Below are positions 38,674-45,916 of a stretch of 64,000 bases of DNA, piece by piece. The DNA comes from an uncultured Clostridia bacterium (GTDB lineage Bacteria > Bacillota > Clostridia > Oscillospirales > Acutalibacteraceae). Location: contig CANRIZ010000004.1 of assembly GCA_947630835.1 (NCBI GenBank), positions 33,226 through 97,225 on the forward strand, read 5' to 3'. Position numbers and translations under genes: made by a program. Position 1 is the first letter of the stretch. Each line of letters begins with the position of its first letter. A model generated the notes under the pieces. The model saw nothing but the letters and a program-made list of their open reading frames with translations, ran no database searches and had not been told where the DNA came from.

Positions 38674-39302
38674 AAATTTCCAACGGGCTTAAACTGTTTT
38701 ATTTGTCGCAAAAATCCGTTATTGCCGCTATATTTTTCTCTTTATTCGTTATTTTTGCCGTTATCCCGTTTTTGAACTATTCGGCATATAAGCAACTCGG
38801 TATGAACGATATGCTTAAAGACGCTTTGATCAATACCGCTCGCAGGCTGATACCTCTTTGCGCTATCGTACCCCCTATTATGCTTTTAAGGTTATTCCTT
38901 GAAGGCGACTGCAAAGAGCTTATGTATATCTACCTTTTCGGGAAGCGTTTGGCGTTGACCTTTTCGTCCGCCGTTTCTGTATTTTTATTGACTGCCGTTT
39001 TGTTTATATCCTACGGCCGCCATTTTAACGGTTTCTTTGCCGAATTTTTAAAAACGGCGTGCATTTGTTGCATGCTTTACGGAGTTTCGTATCTTTTGAT
39101 GTCCGTTTTAAGATCCACGGCGATAGTCCTGCTTGCGATAATGCTTTACGAGCTGTTCGTAATAACAAGCAATTCGGTTTTGCCGATAAACTATGTTTTA
39201 TATCCAGATAAAACGGTTTTTTATTGGCTGGGCCTTTTAGCTATGGGCGTTTTCTTTGCCGTGATTGGCGAAGCGGCAATAAAGCGCAGGGAAAGTCTGT
39301 GA
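38652..39302 (+). CDS. Second membrane subunit of the ABC system
   Basis: 216 residues with six hydrophobic helices and no outer domain; ABC-2-like permease without a recognised subfamily. Starts 22 bases inside the ATPase gene, so translationally coupled. Ends IKRRESL. With 36072 and 37825 it makes a complete exporter; last gene of the cluster, with a terminator 63 bases on. Confidence 0.8.
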   Translation: MLHKGNIKISNGLKLFYLSQKSVIAAIFFSLFVIFAVIPFLNYSAYKQLGMNDMLKDALINTARRLIPLCAIVPPIMLLRLFLEGDCKELMYIYLFGKRLALTFSSAVSVFLLTAVLFISYGRHFNGFFAEFLKTACICCMLYGVSYLLMSVLRSTAIVLLAIMLYELFVITSNSVLPINYVLYPDKTVFYWLGLLAMGVFFAVIGEAAIKRRESL

Positions 39303-39364
39303 TACCGCCTCAAGGTCTTTATAGCTTTTATAATTTTCCGCCCTTACGGCATGGTATAAATTGA

Positions 39365-39404
39365 GCCTGCAAAGCAACGGTTTGTTTGTTTTGCAGGCTT
39401 TTGG
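39365..39404 (+). terminator. Terminator of the small-protein/ABC cluster
   Basis: GCCTGCAAA / TTTGCAGGC perfect 9-bp stem, then TTTTGGTTTT. Confidence 0.8.
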
Positions 39405-39486
39405 TTTTAGCTTTGGGGAATAATTCGCAAAAGAAAAGCGACGCAGGAGCAGAGTGCTTTGTGTGCCGCTTTTTCAAAGGCTAAAA

Positions 39487-39600
39487 TTATTTTGTCATAT
39501 TTTCGGGATTGTCGCCCTCAACATACAGAGATATTTCGCCGCACTTGGAGCAAAGGGCCGCTTTGGGATAACACGCCCGGAATTTAAGCCCGTAAAGCAA
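39487..39600 (-). pseudogene. Possible remnant of a small zinc-ribbon protein
   Basis: The minus-strand frame ending at 39487 reads ACYPKAALCSKCGEISLYVEG and then DNPENMTK stop: a Cys...CxxC half with the look of the tail of a short zinc-ribbon protein. No ATG and no upstream partner cysteines are present (stop codon near 39640); TTG 39600 is the only nearby start. A minus-strand hairpin with T-run (about 39430-39475) follows, like a gene end. Judged a truncated gene; a short real protein is less likely. Confidence 0.3.
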
Positions 39601-39626
39601 CCGTTTGGAAGCCTTACGGGCTTTTT
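39588..39626 (+). terminator. Hairpin with T-run between convergent genes
   Basis: GCCCGTAA (39588-39595) pairs with TTACGGGC (39614-39621), followed by TTTTT. Plus-strand orientation, just beyond the end of the CAP protein gene, where it may stop antisense transcription. Confidence 0.45.
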
Positions 39627-39636
39627 GATTTTAAAA

Positions 39637-40299
39637 TCAGCCGACAAACATCTGTACCCATATAGTGCCGTAAATGCCGCCGTCGCAGTAGCCTACGCCG
39701 AGCTTTGTGAAAGACGGATTAAGGATATTTGCCCTGTGACCGTCGGAGTTCATCCAGTCCTCCATAACCTCCTGCGGAGAAGCCTGACCGGAAGCTATGT
39801 TCTCGCCCGCGGTAGAAAAAGATATTCCGAATTTATACATCATATCAAACGGCGATCCGTAGGTGGGGCTTGTATGGTCAAAATAGTTGTTTTGCACCAT
39901 ATCCTTCGCCTTTAAATTTGCAAGCTCGTTCAATTCCTCGGAAAGGCTGAGCCCGGCTATTCCGCGTTTTTTGCGTTCTTCGTTGACGAGCTTTAAAATA
40001 TCCTCCGCCTTTTGCGAAGGGCTTTCTTCGTCGCCGCCTCCCGCTATTGCGCGCAGGACGCCTTTTGCGTCCGATACCGTAATTCTGCCGTCTCCGTTTA
40101 AATCGGCGGCTTTTGTCTGAGCCTCGTCAAGAGTTCGCAGTTGGGCGACTTGCTGTAAAACCCATTTCGCGTCAACGATTGAAATTTTACCGTCGCCGTT
40201 AACGTCGCACAAATCCTGCGCGAAGGCGGAAAAGCCGAATAACGACAAAATCATAATAGCGGACAGAAGTAATGATAAAAGCTTGTTTGTGATTTTCAC
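39637..40299 (-). CDS. Secreted dockerin-CAP (SCP/PR-1) domain protein
   Basis: 220 residues. Signal peptide 1-27 (LLSLLLSAIMILSLFGFSAFA), then a dockerin-like pair of EF-hand loops (DVNGDGKISIVDAKWVL and DLNGDGRITVSDAKGVL, about 33-87), then a CAP domain (about 99-220: HTSPTYGSPFDMM, ENIASG, HRANILNPSFTKLGVGY). CAP proteins of spore formers are extracellular and of varied function. A dockerin would dock it to a cohesin, or, in non-cellulosomal gut Clostridia, to an unknown partner. The dockerin motif matches that of the chimera at 57623. Confidence 0.92.
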   Translation of the reverse strand: MKITNKLLSLLLSAIMILSLFGFSAFAQDLCDVNGDGKISIVDAKWVLQQVAQLRTLDEAQTKAADLNGDGRITVSDAKGVLRAIAGGGDEESPSQKAEDILKLVNEERKKRGIAGLSLSEELNELANLKAKDMVQNNYFDHTSPTYGSPFDMMYKFGISFSTAGENIASGQASPQEVMEDWMNSDGHRANILNPSFTKLGVGYCDGGIYGTIWVQMFVG

Positions 40300-40429
40300 G
40301 ATAATTCTCCTTTAAAATATGAATTGTTTTTTGTACATAAATAATATCATATTTCTACGCCGTTGTAAATCGGAAACATATACAAGCATTAATTCGTCCG
40401 CAAGGTCGGCTGAAGGCTTTGATTTTTGC

Positions 40430-40466
40430 GCAAAAAACAACACAGGAAGCAAAAACGCTTTCTGTG
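40430..40466 (-). terminator. Terminator of the GntR-ABC operon
   Basis: Minus strand CACAGAAAGC / GCTTCCTGTG stem (one wobble), then TTGTTTTTTGCGC, 33 bases after the permease stop at 40499. Confidence 0.7.
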
Positions 40467-40498
40467 CCGTTCTTTTGACTTTAAAAATTATTTTGCCG

Positions 40499-41116
40499 TC
40501 AGATTTCCTTGCTTTTATAGAGTTTTATTGATATCAGCCACGACGCCGCATAGAGTAAAAGGGAAATTACGGGGATAAGCATAATTAACGTATTTCCGCT
40601 TATTTTTGCAACGATGGCAGAGTCCGATAACGCGCTCGAAACGAAGCCTCCGGCAGCGCATACCGCAACTACCAAAACCGTATATAAAACACGGCCTTTT
40701 TCCACCCCGAACCTGAACATAAACGGTAAGACAATGGCCGGCGCCATTAACACAAGCGAACCTGTCAGAGCGAGCGAAAAATATACGCTCAATGAGGAAT
40801 GTTGAAAAATACTTTTCAATAAAACAATAATGAATAAAGACGCAATACATCCCAATAAGCCAATCAGATACTTGGAGGAAACCAACCGGGCTTTGGAAAA
40901 GGGCAGCGATTGAGCATATACGTCCCATTTGTCACGCTCGTCGTATGAGAGCAGAGTTGTGGGAAGAAGGCTTACAATAAGGCATGAATATATGGAATAA
41001 AACATTCCTTGCTGAGAAAAGGCTAAACCGATAGCATTCGCTATAATAAAAATATATACATAGCTTCTGCACTGCTTTAATATAATATAAGCGTCCTTTA
41101 ACAATAAGCCTTTCAT
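40499..41116 (-). CDS. ABC-2 type permease
   Basis: 205 residues, six hydrophobic helices. The start MKGLLLKDAYIILKQ and YDERDKWDVYAQSLPFSKARLVSSKYL between helices 2 and 3 are hallmarks of the ABC-2 (ABC2_membrane_5) family found with YtrA-type regulators. The gene starts immediately after the ATPase stop. Such operons respond to cell-wall antibiotics in Bacillus, but the substrate here is not known. Confidence 0.88.
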   Translation of the reverse strand: MKGLLLKDAYIILKQCRSYVYIFIIANAIGLAFSQQGMFYSIYSCLIVSLLPTTLLSYDERDKWDVYAQSLPFSKARLVSSKYLIGLLGCIASLFIIVLLKSIFQHSSLSVYFSLALTGSLVLMAPAIVLPFMFRFGVEKGRVLYTVLVVAVCAAGGFVSSALSDSAIVAKISGNTLIMLIPVISLLLYAASWLISIKLYKSKEI

Positions 41117-41959
41117 TTACGCGTCCTCCTTTACCATAAAAACAAATAACTGCTCTATATCCACGGGCGTTGTTTTCGTATTGGGCGGAACAACGTCCTT
41201 TTTTACAACCGCCTGCGCTCCGTATGAATTTAGCTCCGTGCCGACCACGGACGAGGGGTCGAGCGCCTTTATTTCATCATACGTTCCGTGTACAAGAACG
41301 TAATCCTCTTTGAGCTTATCTTTGTCGTCGCAGAGCATAAGCTTCCTCTTGTGCAAAAACGCGATGTAATCGCATATCTTTTCAAGGTCGCTTACTATGT
41401 GCGAGGAAATCAAAATCGTATGGTGCTCGTTTCTCGTAAACTCCTCGAAGATATTGAGTATCTCGTTCCTTATTACCGGGTCAAGACCCGAGGTCGCCTC
41501 GTCAAGAATTAGCAACTTTGCGTTGTGGCTTAGCGCAATGGCGATATTGAGCTTCATTTTCATACCGGTTGAAAAGTCTTTTATCTTAATGTCAATCGGC
41601 AGCCCGAAGCGGTCTATATAATCGTTGAAATCGGGCTGATTCCAATTCTTGAAGCTGTTTTTCATAATTTTATGAATCTGCTTTACGTTAAGGCAGGAGG
41701 GCAATCCTCTGTCGTCAAGCACAACGCCTATGTCCTCTTTAAGCGATGTGATTTCGCCGCCGTTTTCCTTGCCGAGCAGGGTAATTGTACCGCTGTTTGC
41801 TTTTATCATACCGAGGATAAGCTTGATTAAAGTGCTTTTTCCTGCGCCGTTTTCGCCGATAAGCCCCATAATACAGCCTTCGGGCAGTTCCAGATTGATT
41901 TTGTCAAGCTTAAAGCCCGTGTATGCTTTGCACAGGTCTTTGGTTTCAATCGCATTCAT
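41117..41959 (-). CDS. ABC transporter ATP-binding protein (YtrB-like)
   Basis: 280 residues from 41959 (GGAGGG 6 bases before). Walker A GENGAGKST, then DRFGLPIDIKIKDFSTGMKMKLNIA with the signature FSTGMKMK, Walker B LLILDEATSGLDP, and SSHIVSDLEKI. The modified signature is usual for this subfamily. Starts 14 bases inside the GntR gene. The C-terminal 70 residues are a regulatory extension. Confidence 0.93.
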   Translation of the reverse strand: MNAIETKDLCKAYTGFKLDKINLELPEGCIMGLIGENGAGKSTLIKLILGMIKANSGTITLLGKENGGEITSLKEDIGVVLDDRGLPSCLNVKQIHKIMKNSFKNWNQPDFNDYIDRFGLPIDIKIKDFSTGMKMKLNIAIALSHNAKLLILDEATSGLDPVIRNEILNIFEEFTRNEHHTILISSHIVSDLEKICDYIAFLHKRKLMLCDDKDKLKEDYVLVHGTYDEIKALDPSSVVGTELNSYGAQAVVKKDVVPPNTKTTPVDIEQLFVFMVKEDA

Positions 41960-42332
41960 TCTGCTCCCTCCATTCATAATCAATCATTTCCGTTATATCC
42001 TTTTTGCTTAAATTACAGCTTGCCGAAAGCTTCAGTATCTCGGCTATATGCTTTTCGATTTTTTTCAGATTTTCCTCTCTGAGCAATTCTACATTTTTGG
42101 GCGCAACAAAACAGCCCTTTGCCGCAACGGTATAAATAAAGCCCTCCTGCTCAAGCTCGTCATATGCGCGTTTTGTAGTTATGACGCTTATGTGCAAATC
42201 CTTTGCAAGACTGCGTATTGACGGTAAAGCTTCATCCTCGGCAAGAGAACCGCTGATTATTTGCGCTTTTATTTGACTGTAAATCTGCTCGTATATTGGC
42301 CTTCCGCTTTTGTTGTCAATAAAGATGAGCAA
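41946..42332 (-). CDS. GntR family repressor, YtrA subfamily
   Basis: 128 residues from TTG 42332, chosen because GAAGAGGTGA lies 6 bases upstream and the protein then opens (M)LIFIDNKSGRPIYEQIYSQIK, the family N-terminus; further upstream the frame runs through the promoter. Winged helix 10-75 (LPSIRSLAKDLHISVITTKRAYDELEQEG); the short C-terminal helical part is that of YtrA, which represses its own ABC operon. The operator is at 42351-42366. Confidence 0.9.
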   Translation of the reverse strand: MLIFIDNKSGRPIYEQIYSQIKAQIISGSLAEDEALPSIRSLAKDLHISVITTKRAYDELEQEGFIYTVAAKGCFVAPKNVELLREENLKKIEKHIAEILKLSASCNLSKKDITEMIDYEWREQNECD

Positions 42333-42350
42333 TCGAATCACCTCTTCAAT

Positions 42351-42392
42351 ACTGTACATATACAGTATATACAGCATATGCAGATTTGTCAA
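42351..42392 (-). promoter_or_regulatory. GntR-ABC promoter with overlapping operator
   Basis: Minus strand TTGACA (42387-42392), 17-base spacer, TATACT (42364-42369). ACTGTATATGTACAGT (42351-42366) is a perfect 6-4-6 inverted repeat just over the -10 and start point; a related half-palindrome (CTGCATATGCTGT) lies in the spacer. Good operator candidate for the YtrA-type protein made by the first gene. Confidence 0.75.
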
Positions 42393-42492
42393 TATATTTT
42401 TTTTATTTTTTGTCGTATTATTTTAAAATTCTCCGATTTTATCATAAAATACTTATATACATATGGATACGGAAAGCAATTAATTTATACGG

Positions 42493-42523
42493 AAAAAAAG
42501 CCCGGGAAAACCGAGCTTTTTTG
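42493..42523. terminator. Two-way terminator between GntR and GH3 regions
   Basis: AAAAAGC-CGG / CCG-GCTTTTT with a GAAAA loop (one mismatch) gives T-runs on both strands. It is just past the GH3 stop on the minus strand. Confidence 0.7.
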
Positions 42524-42544
42524 AAAATATTTATTTAAGTAAAA

Positions 42545-44971
42545 TTACAGCTTGTTTGAGTTGAGTATAAAGTTCAGCACGTTTTCGGCGCTTCTCTGCA
42601 TTTCGCCGAGGGTTATGCCGTTCTCCTTACCGTAGGTTTCAAGCAGCGTGCCGTCGGGTTCGGCGGATTTGCTTACGGAGGTTCTTGCGCCGGGCATAAG
42701 CACGTCCACCTGCGCCCTGACTCTGTATGCGTTTCCCGACATTTCGGGGAATTCGGGCGAGGGGGCGTAGCGCATCCACCAGTCGGTCATCACGTTGCCC
42801 TTGTATCCCCATTCGCCACGCAGTACCTCGGTGCAAAGCTCGTAATTGTAATGGCTCCATACACCGTTTATCTTGTTGTAGCTTGTCATTATGTTTTTCG
42901 GGCTTGCTTCCTTTACGCAGATTTCAAAGCCTTTGAGATATATTTCCCTGAGAGCCCTCTGCGAAACTACGGAGTTATTGTAATTCCTGTTGTATTCCTG
43001 ATTGTTGCAGGCAAAATGCTTGGGACACGCCGACAAGCCCGAGGATTGTATTCCCCTTACGGCTGCCGCCGCGATTTTTCCGCTTAAAAGAGGGTCTTCC
43101 GAGTAGTATTCAAAGTTCCTGCCGCAAAGCGGATTCCTGTGTATGTTCATACCCGGAGCCAAAAGCACGTCGCTTCCCTTTGCGAGCATCTCTTTACCCA
43201 TTTGCGAAAAAAGCTTCTCTATAAGCTCTTCGTCCCAGGTGCAGGCGAGAGCCGTGCCGCAGGGCATAAGGGAACAGGGAGCGCTTAGCCTAATGCCGGA
43301 GGGACCGTCCGTTGTAGTTACGGGGGGTATTCCCTTTGCCCGCAAAGACTCCGAAACCCCGCCGAAGATACCGGCGTTGCCCTCCGCTCCGAGCGGACTT
43401 CGCATCATACCTTCGCCCCTTGTGATAAGCTCAAGCTCGTTGAGGCTGAGTTGGGCGGTAAAATCTTCAATAGAAACCCTGCCGTCCTTTACGTCCTTGA
43501 GCTTATAGCCCTTATCGCCGGTGAGCGGCTTCCCCTGCGGAAGATTGTCGAGTATGGTACGCCTTAAATTCTTTGAGCTTACGGGTACGTTTTCAAATGA
43601 GAGAAGATAGCCGTCGCCGTTTTTAATGGGCAAAAACCTCCTGAAGCGTGATTGTTCCTTGACCGCCATAACCTCCGACAGGCTATTAAGAACTTTAAGC
43701 TCTTTTTGCTTAAAGGAGAGAACCTCGCGGCATTTTTTTACGCTTGTGCCGAGGAAAAATTTATATTCGCCCTCCTCGAGAACATAGCTGTTTTTGTTCC
43801 CGGAATTGCCGCTGTCGTCGAACGAGGCGTATGAGTAGGGTTCGGCGGCAATAACTACGGTTTCGCTCTCCTGCGGGGCAAGCTCCTTTGTTTTCTTAAA
43901 GCCTATAAGCGCCTTTGAAGGCTTGCCGAGCTTGCCCTGGGGCGCTTGGGCGTAAAGCTGCAAAACCTCTCTGCCCGCCGTTTTGCCCGTGTTTGTCACT
44001 TTAGCCGTGACGCTTATTTTGCCGCCGCTGTTTTTTGCCGAAACGGTTTCAACCTCAAATTCCGTATAGGAAATTCCGAAGCCGAATTCATAGCTTGTCT
44101 TTGTCGGGCAGAAGGTTTCAAAGTAACGGTAGCCGACGTAAATATCTTCAACGTAGCTGTTTTCGTCCTTTGCGCCGAAATGGTCGCTTCCGGGATAGCT
44201 GCCGTAATTTATCGCAATGGTATCGCTCAATTTGCCCGAGGGATTTACCCTGCCGCACAGTACGTCCGCAACGCTGTTTCCGCTTTCCATTCCGCCCTGC
44301 CATACTATCATAATCGCGCTGATTTTGTCGCCGTAGGAATTGAGCTTTTCAAAATCAATAACAGAGCCGATATTCAGTATAACGGCAACCTTGTCAAAGC
44401 GCTTTGTAACGCAGTCAAGCATTTTAATCTCCGCGTCGGTAAGATAAAAGCTGCCTTTTTTTAATGCGTTTTCCCTGTCCTCTCCCGCGGAACGCCCTAT
44501 AACCACAAGAGCCTTATCGCTTTGCTTGCGGGCGGATTTTACAATGTAATCGTTTAAGGGCATTTCGGGATAAAACCTCGGCCAATGCCCCCAAAAGCCC
44601 GGGTCGACCTTATGCTTTAGGCACCAACGCTTATATGTATCTTTAAGCTCGCCGTTTATTTTAAAGGCGTTGTTGTTTTCTATGCCGTCAATAAGGTTAG
44701 TCTTGTACGGACAGCGAACGTCGCCGCCCGAGCCGTTGCCCACAAAGAAGTAATCGTACTGCACCCTGCCGAATACCGCCACGTTGTCGTTTTCGGTAAA
44801 CGGCAAAACGTTTTTCTCGTTTTTCAAAAGCACGCAGCCGTCGGCTCCGGCGCGCCTTAAAAAGGGAACGATGCTTTCGTTTACGTCGCCGCTCAGCTCC
44901 GCCGCCAGCTGTTGCTGCTGGGCAAGCTCAGCCCCCGAAACCTTCCTTATGATTTTATTTATAATTTTCAT
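42545..44971 (-). CDS. GH3 beta-glucosidase with swapped domain order
   Basis: 808 residues. The usual order of family 3 is reversed: the C-terminal alpha/beta domain comes first (about 20-265: GADGCVLLKNEKNVLPF, IGRSAGEDREN), then a fibronectin-III-like domain (about 295-400: TNTGKTAGREVLQLY), then the catalytic barrel (about 500-808: DGPSGIR, HRNPLCGRNFEYYSEDP, ACPKHFACNNQE, and the nucleophile Asp in GNVMTDWWMR). The same inversion is known from Ruminococcus albus and Butyrivibrio enzymes. No signal peptide, so it acts on imported oligosaccharides, fitting the nearby GPH transporters. Confidence 0.93.
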   Translation of the reverse strand: MKIINKIIRKVSGAELAQQQQLAAELSGDVNESIVPFLRRAGADGCVLLKNEKNVLPFTENDNVAVFGRVQYDYFFVGNGSGGDVRCPYKTNLIDGIENNNAFKINGELKDTYKRWCLKHKVDPGFWGHWPRFYPEMPLNDYIVKSARKQSDKALVVIGRSAGEDRENALKKGSFYLTDAEIKMLDCVTKRFDKVAVILNIGSVIDFEKLNSYGDKISAIMIVWQGGMESGNSVADVLCGRVNPSGKLSDTIAINYGSYPGSDHFGAKDENSYVEDIYVGYRYFETFCPTKTSYEFGFGISYTEFEVETVSAKNSGGKISVTAKVTNTGKTAGREVLQLYAQAPQGKLGKPSKALIGFKKTKELAPQESETVVIAAEPYSYASFDDSGNSGNKNSYVLEEGEYKFFLGTSVKKCREVLSFKQKELKVLNSLSEVMAVKEQSRFRRFLPIKNGDGYLLSFENVPVSSKNLRRTILDNLPQGKPLTGDKGYKLKDVKDGRVSIEDFTAQLSLNELELITRGEGMMRSPLGAEGNAGIFGGVSESLRAKGIPPVTTTDGPSGIRLSAPCSLMPCGTALACTWDEELIEKLFSQMGKEMLAKGSDVLLAPGMNIHRNPLCGRNFEYYSEDPLLSGKIAAAAVRGIQSSGLSACPKHFACNNQEYNRNYNNSVVSQRALREIYLKGFEICVKEASPKNIMTSYNKINGVWSHYNYELCTEVLRGEWGYKGNVMTDWWMRYAPSPEFPEMSGNAYRVRAQVDVLMPGARTSVSKSAEPDGTLLETYGKENGITLGEMQRSAENVLNFILNSNKL

Positions 44972-45126
44972 AAAAATTCCCCCTGAAATATAATGGGCTC
45001 ATATCCGTTTTCTATTTTAACATATAATTACAGGCAGAGGCAATGCCATTTTTCACTTAAAATCCGTATTTATCTGTGCAAAATATCCAAATATACAAAT
45101 AAATATTAAATACATTGTCTAAATTG

Positions 45127-45140
45127 TATAAACGTTTGTA
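45127..45140. promoter_or_regulatory. Candidate operator between GH3 and TetR genes
   Basis: TATAAACGTTTGTA, a near-palindrome centred on AAACGTTT, resembling a LacI/CcpA-type site (TGTAAACGTTTACA) with three differences. It lies in the 265-base divergent gap; which gene it serves is not clear. Confidence 0.35.
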
Positions 45141-45236
45141 ATTTTTCCTTGTATTGAAGTATGAACTTATGATAAAATACTGTATATATTCAGAATATTA
45201 TACAAAATATCTCCTGTTTTGAAGGGCGATGATTTT

Positions 45237-45899
45237 ATGGATTTGCAAATGCATCATAAAGCCACGTTTGATAACATTTCCCCGGAAAAGCGGAATCGTA
45301 TCATTAACGCCGCCACAACGGAGTTTGCGCTTAAAGGCTTCGATAACGCAAATATAAACAATATTGCGAAAAAAGCCGACGTAAGCGTAGGTTCGCTTTA
45401 CAAATACTTTTCCAATAAGCAGGATTTGTTCCTGACCATTATCCATTACGGGATTTCCTCTATGGAGGAGATGTTGTTGAAGCTTGTCGAAAGCGATGAG
45501 GACATACTTTTAAAGGTGGAGAAAATTATTCGCTCCATTCAAAAAAGCTCAAAGGAAAACGAGCTTTTGATTAAGCTTTACAATGTTATGACAAGCGAGA
45601 GCAATCCGAGGTTCGCCTCGCAATTCGCTTATGAGATGGAGTCGATGACCGCAAGGATTTACCGCCTTGCCATCGAGAGGGGAAAAAAGACGGGCGACGT
45701 GAGGGAGGATATTGATTCCGCCTTTGCGGCATATCTGCTCGATAATATTTTTATGAACCTGCAATTCTCATACGCAAGCGACTATTATAAGGAACGCTTT
45801 AGGATTTATGCGGGCAACGAAATACTTGAGCGGGACGATTTTGTAGTTGAGCAGTGCCTTAAATTCATCAAGGCGGCGTTGAAAAAAGAAATAAATTGA
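45237..45899 (+). CDS. TetR/AcrR family regulator
   Basis: 220 residues from ATG 45237. N-terminal helix-turn-helix about 18-62 (IINAATTEFALKGFDNANINNIAKKADVSVGSLYKYFSNKQDLF broken over the three helices), then a helical ligand domain with no recognised inducer site. GAAGGG precedes the start. Divergent from GH3 and 17 bases before the sugar kinase, so probably a local regulator of carbohydrate genes or cotranscribed with the kinase. Confidence 0.92.
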   Translation: MDLQMHHKATFDNISPEKRNRIINAATTEFALKGFDNANINNIAKKADVSVGSLYKYFSNKQDLFLTIIHYGISSMEEMLLKLVESDEDILLKVEKIIRSIQKSSKENELLIKLYNVMTSESNPRFASQFAYEMESMTARIYRLAIERGKKTGDVREDIDSAFAAYLLDNIFMNLQFSYASDYYKERFRIYAGNEILERDDFVVEQCLKFIKAALKKEIN

Positions 45900-45916
45900 G
45901 TAAGGGAGTTTTCTAA

